Numbered from the stretch's first letter, positions 1-6,780 are shown. The stretch is DNA of 8,123 nt from Nitrospinota bacterium (GCA_029880775.1 JAOUNV010000059.1:1-8123), one strand, 5' to 3'. Numbers and translations: made by a program. Notes: generated from the sequence alone by a model not told the origin.

Positions 1-2
1 CT

Positions 3-506
3 GTCTTAAAAGCGATCATTCTGCTGAGCAATGGCGGCCAGGAGGATGCGGGGGAATGGGCGGAGCGCGCTATGGAGCATTGCCAAAAGGCCGGGTGCGT
101 TGACAAAGGAAGGATTCTTAACGTCCAGGGAAGGGTGGCCCTGGCCGCTGGAGCCCATGATACCGCCGAAACTATGGCGAACAAGGCAATGGCGGAAAAC
201 AGAAAGAACAAGAACCAGGTGGAGACCGCGAACTCCATCAGGCTGCTGGCCGAGACCGCCGAGGCCCGAGGGAAGACGGAAGTAGCCATCGAACAATATC
301 AGAGGGCGCTGGCCATTGACCGGGAAGAAAAGCTGGGAAACAAAATCGCCATGGATCTTCTGGGCCTGGCCCGGGGATACTCCGTCAAGAAGAATATCGA
401 ATTGGCGACTCTGTTCGCCAAGCGGGCGCTTATCGTATCCAATGCGGCGGACTGCCAGTCCGGCGCCAGGGCCGCCAGCGAGTTGCTGGAAAAACTGAAC
501 CAATAA
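3..506 (+). CDS. TPR-repeat protein, C-terminal part (5' end outside window)
   Basis: The reading frame is open from the first bases of the window to a TAA at 504-506, giving 167 visible residues; the gene therefore starts to the left. The first ATG inside the window (position 72) has no convincing ribosome-binding site and should not be taken as the start. The visible part is all helical and Ala-rich, with about three tetratricopeptide-like helix pairs near residues 36-65, 75-106 and 114-146. The clearest is AIEQYQRALAID (residues 95-106), a good match to the TPR helix-B pattern. TPR proteins are protein-protein interaction scaffolds. No catalytic domain is visible and the partner is unknown. 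The N-terminus is missing, so a signal peptide or lipobox cannot be judged. It is the only plus-strand gene here and converges on the outer-membrane protein gene. The TPR call is fairly sure; a specific function is not. Confidence 0.75.
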   Translation, partial: VLKAIILLSNGGQEDAGEWAERAMEHCQKAGCVDKGRILNVQGRVALAAGAHDTAETMANKAMAENRKNKNQVETANSIRLLAETAEARGKTEVAIEQYQRALAIDREEKLGNKIAMDLLGLARGYSVKKNIELATLFAKRALIVSNAADCQSGARAASELLEKLNQ

Positions 507-801
507 CAGGGCGCCTCACGGAGCAACCCCCTGCGTCATTGGGCAGTGCTTTTCCGATACGTTCCTCTCAGGCAGAGAGATTGACATTCCCCTAATAACT
601 GGCCAGGTTAAACAAGAGATATCCCAAGACATCCCGCAACCACGGAGGTATGAATTATCCTGATTATTGCCCGCTTAGGCCAGGATCAGATGACTATATT
701 TTTATTTATTATACTCCCTGGCCGCCAAGGACTTCGCACTGATACACGAATCCTGGCGACCAAGTCGAGCTTAGACTCTAGGATAAATTCCAGTTGCCAG
801 C
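507..801. other. Convergent intergenic region with no supported gene
   Basis: These 295 nt separate the 3' ends of the TPR gene (plus) and the barrel gene (minus). No convincing gene is present. The heptamer GGCCAGG occurs at 601-607 and 678-684, and its inverse CCTGGCC at 717-723. A long imperfect hairpin lies at 719-762. An AT-rich stretch at 695-715 follows no strong GC stem, so I do not call it a canonical rho-independent terminator for the plus-strand gene. Confidence 0.6.
719..762. repeat. Long imperfect inverted repeat between convergent genes
   Basis: The left arm 719-736 pairs with the right arm 747-762. Reading outward from a 10-nt loop, the stem has TTCG/CGAA, AGGA/TCCT, CGCC/GGCG and TGG/CCA blocks. 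These are interrupted by a bulged C, a bulged A and one C-A mismatch, which becomes a G-U wobble in RNA from the minus strand. That is about 15 paired positions. No U-tract follows on either strand, so it is not a textbook terminator. It may still end or protect transcripts of the two converging genes, or be a copy of a dispersed palindromic element. Confidence 0.55.
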
Positions 802-1376
802 CTAAAAAAGCCAGATGATTGAGACGGTGGCGTTAAAAGAAGACCAGTCACTACCGTCATATGAATAACTGCTACCGGAGCAACTACTAGTATATGTCAT
901 CTCTACTACGCTGATACCAGCCTCGGCGGAGGCGTGCAACGGCAATCTGGTTAAAGGCTCCAGGTCGAACATCGCGCCGCCAAAACCCTCGCCACCAAAG
1001 CCAGACCCATCCCAATCACAACTGCCACCCAGGTAGCTATCAGTGGTGACGTATAGCAATCCTCCTCCGGCAAAGGGGCGAACGGGTAACCTGCCAGTCC
1101 CGAGATTGTCGAAAAAGAATTTCCCCCGGGCCGCGATGGTGTTGAAATAACCGAGAATGTTAAGTCGACCTTCCAGCCCTATTTGATTGGTCAGATAGTA
1201 AGACCCAACACCTCCGATATCAAAACCGGTATCATGATAAATACCAGCGCCAAACGTCCCGGCTAAATCATCATAGGCGAACGAAGGAGACGCTAGATAT
1301 AAGGTGGATACGATAACGGCAATAAGCGAAAACAGTACGATTATTTTACTACTTGAGAATGTGTGATCTTTTTCAT
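802..1376 (-). pseudogene. Small outer-membrane beta-barrel protein, frame broken by one base in the signal peptide
   Basis: The body frame runs from about 1343 down to TAG at 802-804. It encodes a hydrophobic signal segment (IVLFSLIAVIVSTLYLASPSFA split as IVLFSLIAVIV and STLYLASPSFA) with a likely cut after SFA. A Gly- and aromatic-rich mature region with roughly eight amphipathic strands follows, ending in the strand ATVSIIWLF. A C-terminal Phe on the last strand is the hallmark of BAM-inserted outer-membrane barrels. This frame has no ATG, GTG or TTG upstream of residue ~95. A good start, ATG at 1374-1376 with AGGGG just upstream, lies in another frame, reads MKKITHSQVVK and stops at TAA (1341-1343). 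Adding one A to the AAAA run (plus-strand TTTT, 1344-1347) joins the two into a 191-residue protein with a normal MKK-type signal peptide. Size and layout suggest an OmpX/OmpA-like eight-stranded barrel; the exact family is not recognised. Two Cys in the mature part (SCDWD and SSCSG) could form a disulphide. Pseudogene, sequencing error and slippage-switched gene are all possible. Confidence 0.65.
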
Positions 1377-1409
1377 TTTACCCCTATGGTCGATAGTTTA
1401 TGTCCGTAG

Positions 1410-1438
1410 AGTTTACCAATATGACTGTAGTAGAGCAA
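1410..1438 (-). promoter_or_regulatory. Possible promoter for the outer-membrane barrel gene
   Basis: On the minus strand TTGCTC (1433-1438) and TAAACT (1410-1415) are separated by 17 nt, with half to two-thirds matches to sigma70 boxes. Transcription would begin about 27 nt upstream of the ATG at 1376. This is a weak motif call; its position and the palindrome just upstream of the -35 support it. Confidence 0.3.
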
Positions 1439-1441
1439 CTA

Positions 1442-1461
1442 ATAATATCGATGGATATTAT
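1442..1461. promoter_or_regulatory. Perfect 8-bp palindrome upstream of the barrel gene (possible operator)
   Basis: ATAATATC and GATATTAT form a perfect inverted repeat around a 4-nt GATG spacer. It lies 3 nt upstream of the putative -35 box of the barrel gene, a usual spot for a dimeric activator. No regulator is encoded nearby, so the binding protein is unknown. Confidence 0.3.
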
Positions 1462-1695
1462 GACCGCTTCGGCAGACTTGTAGCCTTCCCCCAAAACAGA
1501 ACATCAATGATTAATACATGTAGGTTATTTTCCACCTACCCCCTGTCGAATGTTTTATTGGAGCAGCGCTGGAACAGAGGTTGACGTTGATCTTCCAGAA
1601 CGATTGGTAGTTCGTTTTTTGGTCGAAACGCCGCCCGGCGCGATAGAGCGCTTACCCGCTTACTAATTAGTGGACGCTATGAAAGGTAGGAAAAC

Positions 1696-1719
1696 ACTGC
1701 GGCCCATATAGACCGCAGT
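1696..1719 (-). terminator. Second hairpin after the S10 operon (backup terminator)
   Basis: ACTGCGG (1696-1702) and CCGCAGT (1713-1719) form a perfect 7-bp stem with a 10-nt loop. On the minus strand it is followed by GTTTTCC, only a short U-tract. It sits about 25 nt beyond the stronger terminator and probably acts as a backup. Confidence 0.5.
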
Positions 1720-1730
1720 ATATAAAATCT

Positions 1731-1754
1731 AAAATAAAAAGCTTGCTGGCAAGC
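1731..1754 (-). terminator. Rho-independent terminator ending the tuf-S10 operon
   Basis: On the minus strand GCTTGCCAGCAAGC (1754 to 1741) folds as a 5-bp stem with a CCAG tetraloop and is followed directly by TTTTTATTTT (1740-1731). It lies 42 nt past the rpsS stop. It is the best terminator-like structure in the window and marks the operon end after rpsS. Confidence 0.7.
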
Positions 1755-1795
1755 GCCGAGCTATCAACCCTACTCCTTGCCGGTCGCGCCGCCTT

Positions 1796-2074
1796 TTAAC
1801 CAGACGAGCGCTTATCTCCCCTGGCGTGGCCTCGATACGTTCTCGTTGGGGAGAACTCACCAAGTTTGTGCCCCACCATGTTTTCCGACACAAACACAGG
1901 GATAAACTTCTTTCCGTTGTGCACAGCGAACGTCATCCCCACGAACTCCGGGGTGATTGTAGAGCGCCGGGACCATGTCTTTATGATCTTTTTATCGTTC
2001 TTTTCCCGCATCACGTAGATCTTCCTGAGAAGGCTCTCTTCGATGTAGGGTCCCTTTTTAATCGATCTGGCCAT
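1796..2074 (-). CDS. rpsS: Small ribosomal subunit protein S19
   Basis: S19 sits in the head of the 30S subunit next to S13 and contacts the A-site/P-site tRNA region. The 92-residue product has the family hallmarks in order: MARSIKKGPY at the N-terminus, the central KTWSRRSTITPEFVG, and the C-terminal MVGHKLGEFSPTRTYRGHA. Its length is normal, so it is complete, ending GDKRSSG then TAA. The ATG lies 15 nt after the rplB stop with only a modest purine stretch (GGAAGAG) upstream, so translational coupling to rplB is likely. It should be followed by rplV but is followed by a terminator instead. Confidence 0.97.
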   Translation of the reverse strand: MARSIKKGPYIEESLLRKIYVMREKNDKKIIKTWSRRSTITPEFVGMTFAVHNGKKFIPVFVSENMVGHKLGEFSPTRTYRGHARGDKRSSG

Positions 2075-2089
2075 ATCCTGGTACTCTTC

Positions 2090-2914
2090 CTACTTTCTGC
2101 GCTTAACAATATTTTTATCGGATAGATTCTTCTTCTTCCTGGTCTTAAAGCCCTTGGTGGGTTTTCCCCATGGGGTCACCGGGTGTCGTCCGCCTTTAGA
2201 TTTACCCTCACCGCCACCATGTGGATGGTCAACAGGGTTCATCGCAGCGCCACGCACCTTCGGTCTACGGCCCAGCCATCTGGTCCTGCCCGCCTTGCCG
2301 ATTTCCACCAGCTCCTTGCTGGAGTTGCCCACCACACCGATGGTGGCAATACAGTCCAGCGGAATCTTGCGCACTTCGCCAGACTTCAGCTTCAAAAGGG
2401 CTGTCTTCCCCTCTTTTGCCATCAATTGGGCGGAGCATCCAGCCGATCTGGCTATCTGGGCGCCTTTGCCGGGGCGCATCTCCACGCAATGGATAACCGC
2501 GCCCACCGGGATCAACTTGATCTGCATGGCGTTACCAGGTTTGATCTCGCTGCCAGCGCCAGAAGTCAGGGCGTCCCCCACTTTTATATTATCCGGGGCG
2601 ATAATATACCTTTTCTCGCCATCGGCGTAATTCAAAAGGGCAATGTTGGCGCTACGGTTAGGATCATACTCTATCGTGGCCACCTTAGCAGGGACACCGT
2701 CCTTGTTCCGCTTGAAATCGATGATCCGGATCATCTTTTTGTGGCCACCACCCCGTCGGCGCACCGTTATCCGGCCAAGGCTGTTACGGCCGCTTATCCG
2801 CTTCTTCGGAAGCAGGAGCGACTTCTCCGGTTTATCCGTGGTCAGCTCGGAAAAGTCCAGTCCAGACTTCCACCGCTGCCCAGGCGTAGTAGCATTATAT
2901 TTCTTCAGACCCAT
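2090..2914 (-). CDS. rplB: Large ribosomal subunit protein L2
   Basis: L2 is a core 23S rRNA-binding protein needed for subunit joining and the peptidyl-transferase centre. The 274-residue product has the usual length. Visible signatures are the N-terminal MGLKKYNATTPGQR, the basic SLGRITVRRRGGGHKK, the RNA-binding SH3-like core (IRIIDFKRNKDGVPAKV onward) and the C-terminal MNPVDHPHGGGEG at about residues 225-237, which carries the conserved His near the peptidyl-transferase centre. It ends in a Lys/Arg-rich tail. The ATG follows the rplW stop by 14 nt; the upstream AAGAGAG is a weak Shine-Dalgarno, so coupling to rplW is likely. Confidence 0.98.
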   Translation of the reverse strand: MGLKKYNATTPGQRWKSGLDFSELTTDKPEKSLLLPKKRISGRNSLGRITVRRRGGGHKKMIRIIDFKRNKDGVPAKVATIEYDPNRSANIALLNYADGEKRYIIAPDNIKVGDALTSGAGSEIKPGNAMQIKLIPVGAVIHCVEMRPGKGAQIARSAGCSAQLMAKEGKTALLKLKSGEVRKIPLDCIATIGVVGNSSKELVEIGKAGRTRWLGRRPKVRGAAMNPVDHPHGGGEGKSKGGRHPVTPWGKPTKGFKTRKKKNLSDKNIVKRRK

Positions 2915-2928
2915 TTTTATTAGCTCTC

Positions 2929-3228
2929 TTATACTTGATCGAACACTTCAATATTGTCACCCTTCTTCAAGGTAACTATAGCTTTCTTCCTGTCAGGCCG
3001 CCTTCCCTCGGAGCGGCCCAGTTTCTTCACCTTCCCCCTCTGGTTTAGCAAGTTTACTTTTTCCACTGTGACTCCGAATATCGAATGCACAGCGTTACGT
3101 ATCGCTACTTTCCCCACTTTGGGGTTAACCAGAAAGGTAATCTTGTTTAGCCTGTCCTTAGCGTCACCCGCCTTCTCCGTGATCACCGGAGTCTTGATTA
3201 TGTCGTAAGGGCTTGTCACCTTGCTCAT
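2929..3228 (-). CDS. rplW: Large ribosomal subunit protein L23
   Basis: L23 binds 23S rRNA domain III at the polypeptide exit and is the docking point for trigger factor and SRP. The 99-residue product has the family length. It carries the early PVITEKA motif (about residues 14-20), a central IRNAVHSIFGVTVEKVN and the basic loop RGKVKKLGRSEGRRPDRKKA. Its ATG overlaps the rplD stop by four bases (ATGA, 3225-3228), indicating translational coupling. AAAGG lies about 8 nt upstream as Shine-Dalgarno. Confidence 0.96.
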   Translation of the reverse strand: MSKVTSPYDIIKTPVITEKAGDAKDRLNKITFLVNPKVGKVAIRNAVHSIFGVTVEKVNLLNQRGKVKKLGRSEGRRPDRKKAIVTLKKGDNIEVFDQV

Positions 3229-3851
3229 TTCAACAACCTTTCATGCAACGCGGTGAGCGCTTCCTGGACTATCACCACCTGGTCACTGTTAACCACATCG
3301 TAAACATTCAGCTTCTCAGCCGTCAATATCTTTACGCCCTGAATGTTCCTAAAGCTCAATAGCGTGGGAGTATGCAGTTGGGCAGCCACAAACAAAGTCT
3401 TGCTGCTAACCCCCAAAGACCCCAGCAACTCCATCGCTTTCTTTGTCTTCGGCTCCTCGATGGATATCTTGTCCACCACGGTCAATGTGCCCTCCTTCAT
3501 CTTCATGGAGATGGCGGAGATCAATGCCGCGCGGCGAGCCTGCTTGGGCAGCTTATAAGAATAATCCCTCGGCTTCGGCCCGAAAATCACCCCGCCGCCA
3601 CGGAAAAGCGGAGAACGGGAGGATCCGGCCCTGGCTCGGCCTGTCCCTTTTTGCTTCCACGGCTTTCTCCCGCCGCCTCTCACTTCAGCGCGGGTTTTGC
3701 AACTGTGGGTTCCGCGCCGCTTATTAGCCATTTGACACACGATCATCTCGTGCATCAGCGGCATGCTTATCTTTCCCTCAAAAATGGACGGCGACACTTC
3801 GGCGTCCCCCACTTTATTTCGGTTTGTATCTAAAACATCAACCTTTAACAC
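3225..3851 (-). CDS. rplD: Large ribosomal subunit protein L4
   Basis: L4 binds 23S rRNA and lines the exit tunnel. In E. coli it also represses its own S10 operon through a leader hairpin. The 208-residue product has the extended tunnel-loop sequence GGGRKPWKQKGTGRARAGS (about residues 59-77) followed by SPLFRGGGVIFGPKPRDY (about 80-97), both diagnostic. The start is GTG at 3849-3851, three nt after the rplC stop; no better start with a Shine-Dalgarno is near, so coupled initiation after rplC is likely. Because tuf directly precedes rpsJ, there is no room for an E. coli-type L4-responsive leader at rpsJ. Confidence 0.97.
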   Translation of the reverse strand: MLKVDVLDTNRNKVGDAEVSPSIFEGKISMPLMHEMIVCQMANKRRGTHSCKTRAEVRGGGRKPWKQKGTGRARAGSSRSPLFRGGGVIFGPKPRDYSYKLPKQARRAALISAISMKMKEGTLTVVDKISIEEPKTKKAMELLGSLGVSSKTLFVAAQLHTPTLLSFRNIQGVKILTAEKLNVYDVVNSDQVVIVQEALTALHERLLK

Positions 3852-3854
3852 AGC

Positions 3855-4541
3855 TTACTTTTTTCCCTTCTTTTTTGGGGCCACTGGAGCAACGCGTATC
3901 TTGGCCCTGGAGCTTCTCTCCACAATCACCAGTCCGCCATTGGGGCCGGGAACCGAACCCTCCACCAGCATCAGGTTGCGATCTGTGAACAAACGCACCA
4001 CGGCAAGGTTCAACACCTTGACCCTCTCGCAGCCATAATGCCCGGGCAGCTTCTGCCCTTTGAGCACCCTGCCAGGCATCGAGTGCATACCGACTGAACC
4101 AACATGGCGAAACTGCTCATGGGAGCCATGACTCATTGGCGCTCCGGCGAACCCATATTTTTTTACAACCCCGGCAAAACCGCGGCCCTTGCTGATCGCC
4201 GTCACAGAAACATGGCTCACGTCCTGGAAGATATCGACTTTTATCTCATCGCCGACACTTGGCTCCGCCTGACCAGGTTTAAGTTTCATCTCACGCAAAA
4301 CCTTGCTCGGAGTTACTTTCGTCTTTTCGAACAGCCCCCTTCGAGGCTTGCTCATTTTTCGCTCATTTTTCTTTGTGAAAGGATCGAACGCCAACTGAGC
4401 CGCCGAATATCCGTCCTTCTCGGGGGTCTTAAGCTGCGTCACGAAACACGGCCCCATCTCCAACACTGTCACCGGTATCTCGTCACCATTCTCAGAGAAT
4501 ATTTGTGTCATGCCGGCTTTTCTGCCCAACAAACCGTTCAT
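3855..4541 (-). CDS. rplC: Large ribosomal subunit protein L3
   Basis: L3 is an early assembly protein that reaches the peptidyl-transferase centre. The 228-residue product starts MNGLLGRKAGMTQIF, shows SVTAISKGRGFAGVVKKYGFAG and MSHGSHEQFRHVGSVG (about residues 112-150), and ends with a Lys-rich APKKKGKK tail. It is somewhat longer than the E. coli protein. In the loop where E. coli has GQNQTPG with the PrmB-methylated Gln, this protein reads GMHSMPG, so that Gln is absent. The ATG overlaps the rpsJ stop by four bases and has a strong Shine-Dalgarno (AGGAGGAG) just upstream. Confidence 0.97.
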   Translation of the reverse strand: MNGLLGRKAGMTQIFSENGDEIPVTVLEMGPCFVTQLKTPEKDGYSAAQLAFDPFTKKNERKMSKPRRGLFEKTKVTPSKVLREMKLKPGQAEPSVGDEIKVDIFQDVSHVSVTAISKGRGFAGVVKKYGFAGAPMSHGSHEQFRHVGSVGMHSMPGRVLKGQKLPGHYGCERVKVLNLAVVRLFTDRNLMLVEGSVPGPNGGLVIVERSSRAKIRVAPVAPKKKGKK

Positions 4542-4873
4542 TTCTCCTCCTGCCTCTGAAGTTTTATCTCGATATCCACTCCGGAAGAGAGATCAAGCTT
4601 CATAAGGGCGTCCACCGTGTTCGGCGAACTTTCCACTATATCTATTATCCTTTTATGAGTTCGAATCTCGAACTGCTCCCTGGATTTTTTATCCACATGG
4701 GGCGATCGCAAAACGGTCCATCGGTTTCGCGATGTTGGCAACGGGATCGGCCCGATCACCCTTGCGCCAGACCTTTTAACCGTCTCCACGATCTCCTTGA
4801 CTCCCTGGTCTAACACCCTATGGTCGTAGCCCTTGAGCTTAATTCTGATTTTTTGTCCCGCTACTGTCGACAT
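4538..4873 (-). CDS. rpsJ: Small ribosomal subunit protein S10 (transcription factor NusE)
   Basis: S10 is a 30S head protein that doubles as NusE, linking NusB/NusG to RNA polymerase in antitermination. The 111-residue product includes KIRIKLKGYDHRVLD, the loop GPIPLPTSRNRWTVLRSPHV and SREQFEIRTHKRIIDI, all typical. It is about eight residues longer than the E. coli protein through its N- and C-terminal ends (STVAGQ and LQRQEEK). The ATG follows the tuf stop by 4 nt, with GGAG inside the end of tuf as Shine-Dalgarno at 7-nt spacing. It is the first gene of the S10 group and is cotranscribed with tuf. Confidence 0.97.
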   Translation of the reverse strand: MSTVAGQKIRIKLKGYDHRVLDQGVKEIVETVKRSGARVIGPIPLPTSRNRWTVLRSPHVDKKSREQFEIRTHKRIIDIVESSPNTVDALMKLDLSSGVDIEIKLQRQEEK

Positions 4874-4877
4874 ATGC

Positions 4878-6068
<1,191 letters not shown>

Positions 6069-6232
6069 GACGCTATTCCTTAATTTATCGAACGCTCTGG
6101 GCGTCCATGTTATCTGGCGGCAAATCAATCATCCAACCGCCAGGCTTCTTCGTAATCAACACTAGTAACTATCCGCTCTTAACTCCAACAACCATCGCAA
6201 CCCGACAAAGCGACTTGCCGTCGGCGGCCAAA
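6069..6232 (-). promoter_or_regulatory. tRNA-to-tuf spacer / tuf leader with stem-loop
   Basis: This is the 164-nt spacer between the 3' end of tRNA-Thr(GGT) and the tuf start. It contains a perfect 7-bp inverted repeat CTGGCGG/CCGCCAG at 6114-6120 and 6137-6143 with a 16-nt loop, 45-75 nt upstream of the tuf ATG, and a small GCCG/CGGC hairpin near the tRNA end. I see no strong separate tuf promoter, so tuf mRNA probably arises by processing of a tRNA-tuf cotranscript. The stem-loop could protect the new 5' end or tune translation; that role is inferred. Confidence 0.4.
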
Positions 6233-6307
6233 TGGAGCCCACGATCGGGATTGAACCGATGACCTCTTCCTTACCAAGGAAGCGCTCCACCACTGAGCTA
6301 CGCGGGC
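6233..6307 (-). tRNA. tRNA-Thr (anticodon GGT)
   Basis: A full cloverleaf of 75 nt including encoded CCA. The acceptor is GCCCGCG/CGTGGGC with one G-U pair. The D-stem is GCTC/GAGC, the anticodon stem CTTCC/GGAAG with loop TTGGTAA (anticodon GGT), and the T-arm ATCGG-TTCAATC-CCGAT. The discriminator is T, as for Thr tRNAs. It is the last tRNA before tuf, equivalent in position to thrT of the E. coli tufB operon. Confidence 0.97.
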
Positions 6308-6376
6308 CTTTATACCGCATTCTTAAACTTTCCAATGCCTCTTTGCGGCTTTCCGCCGTCAGCCACTCCAAAAAAA

Positions 6377-6452
<76 letters not shown>

Positions 6453-6461
6453 CCACTTAAA

Positions 6462-6546
6462 TGGTGGGGAGGGGAGGATTCGAACCTCCGAAGGCGAAGC
6501 CGACAGATTTACAGTCTGTTCCCTTTAACCACTCGGGAACCTCCCC
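6462..6546 (-). tRNA. tRNA-Tyr (anticodon GTA)
   Basis: An 85-nt class II tRNA with encoded CCA and the long variable arm expected of bacterial tRNA-Tyr (GGC-TTC-GCC hairpin). The acceptor is GGGGAGG/CCTCCCC, the anticodon stem ACAGA/TCTGT with loop CTGTAAA (anticodon GTA), and the T-arm GGAGG-TTCGAAT-CCTCC. The discriminator is A. It corresponds to tyrU of the tufB cluster. Confidence 0.97.
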
Positions 6547-6616
6547 GGCGCCCTTCGTTCTCTATATAAGCTTATTCTTTCAATGCCTTGCACAGGCCCG
6601 TCAAACCCGGCAATAA

Positions 6617-6689
6617 AGCCGGCGAAGGGACTCGAACCCCCGGCCTGCTGATTACAAATCAGCTGCTCTACCAACTGAGCTACACCGGC
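6617..6689 (-). tRNA. tRNA-Thr (anticodon TGT), CCA not encoded
   Basis: A 73-nt cloverleaf ending at discriminator T, followed by TTATTG rather than CCA. The acceptor is GCCGGTG/CGCCGGC with one U-G pair, the D-stem GCTC/GAGC, and the anticodon stem GCTGA/TCAGC with loop TTTGTAA (anticodon TGT). The T-arm is GGGGG-TTCGAGT-CCCTT with two G-U pairs at its base. It is the first tRNA of the cluster, equivalent to thrU. Its lack of a genomic CCA, unlike the three tRNAs downstream, means a CCA-adding enzyme is needed for it to function. Confidence 0.96.
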
Positions 6690-6714
6690 GCTTAAAGACA
6701 CAACGGCTCCGAAA

Positions 6715-6733
6715 AATAAACGATTAGTTTATT
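6715..6733. promoter_or_regulatory. Inverted repeat over the -10 of the tRNA-tuf promoter
   Basis: AATAAAC (6715-6721) and GTTTATT (6727-6733) form a perfect 7-bp inverted repeat with a 5-nt spacer. It covers the -10 box and the expected start of transcription. It could be an operator or simply an AT-rich melting region; no regulator is identified. Confidence 0.3.
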
Positions 6734-6780
6734 GAATCAGGCCATCCGGTGTCAAGCGCTTAAAATATTTATTTTTAAGC
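6726..6780 (-). promoter_or_regulatory. Strong promoter with UP-like element for the tRNA-tuf-S10 operon
   Basis: On the minus strand there is a consensus -35 TTGACA (6750-6755), an 18-nt spacer and -10 TAAACT (6726-6731, four of six matches). Directly upstream of the -35, at roughly -40 to -60, lies an A/T tract (AAAAATAAATATTTT) resembling the RNA polymerase alpha-subunit UP element of stable-RNA promoters. The same tract is a perfect 8-bp inverted repeat, GCTTAAAA/TTTTAAGC (6758-6765 and 6773-6780). The start site would be near 6718-6720, about 30 nt upstream of tRNA-Thr. Confidence 0.65.

Larger units (their letters stand above)
1377..1795. other. AT-richer intergenic region between rpsS and the barrel gene
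   Basis: These 419 nt contain no supported protein gene. From the rpsS side they hold a mini-ORF with a strong Shine-Dalgarno (1729-1778), a rho-independent terminator (1731-1754), a second hairpin (1696-1719), a 10-nt palindrome ACTAATTAGT (1662-1671), and the palindrome and weak promoter of the barrel gene. The base composition drops from the balanced ribosomal genes to clearly AT-rich over 1300-1560. The rest of the S10 operon (rplV, rpsC, rplP and so on) would normally sit here and is absent. Confidence 0.6.

Noticed and set aside
6..503. Minus-strand open frame of 165 codons opposite the TPR gene
   Set aside because: The plus frame shows TPR pattern and runs cleanly to its stop; the antisense frame has no recognisable features.
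650..742. 30-codon plus-strand ORF starting MNYPDYCPLRPG after GGAGGT
   Set aside because: The Shine-Dalgarno abuts the ATG with no spacer, the product has no recognisable signal, and it ends inside the intergenic hairpin.
1363..1584. Plus-strand ORF of 73 codons upstream of the barrel gene
   Set aside because: Its start lies inside the barrel gene's signal-peptide region; there is no ribosome-binding site, no family resemblance, and it crosses the palindrome and promoter region.
2183..2923. Long plus-strand open frame (246 codons) opposite rplB
   Set aside because: It is the antisense shadow of a clear L2 gene, has no family-like sequence, and no ribosome-binding or promoter context on that strand.
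6069..6128. Twenty-residue N-terminal extension of EF-Tu from an upstream in-frame ATG
   Set aside because: The added residues do not resemble any EF-Tu, and the downstream ATG has AAGGAA at good spacing and the family N-terminus MAKEKFDR.
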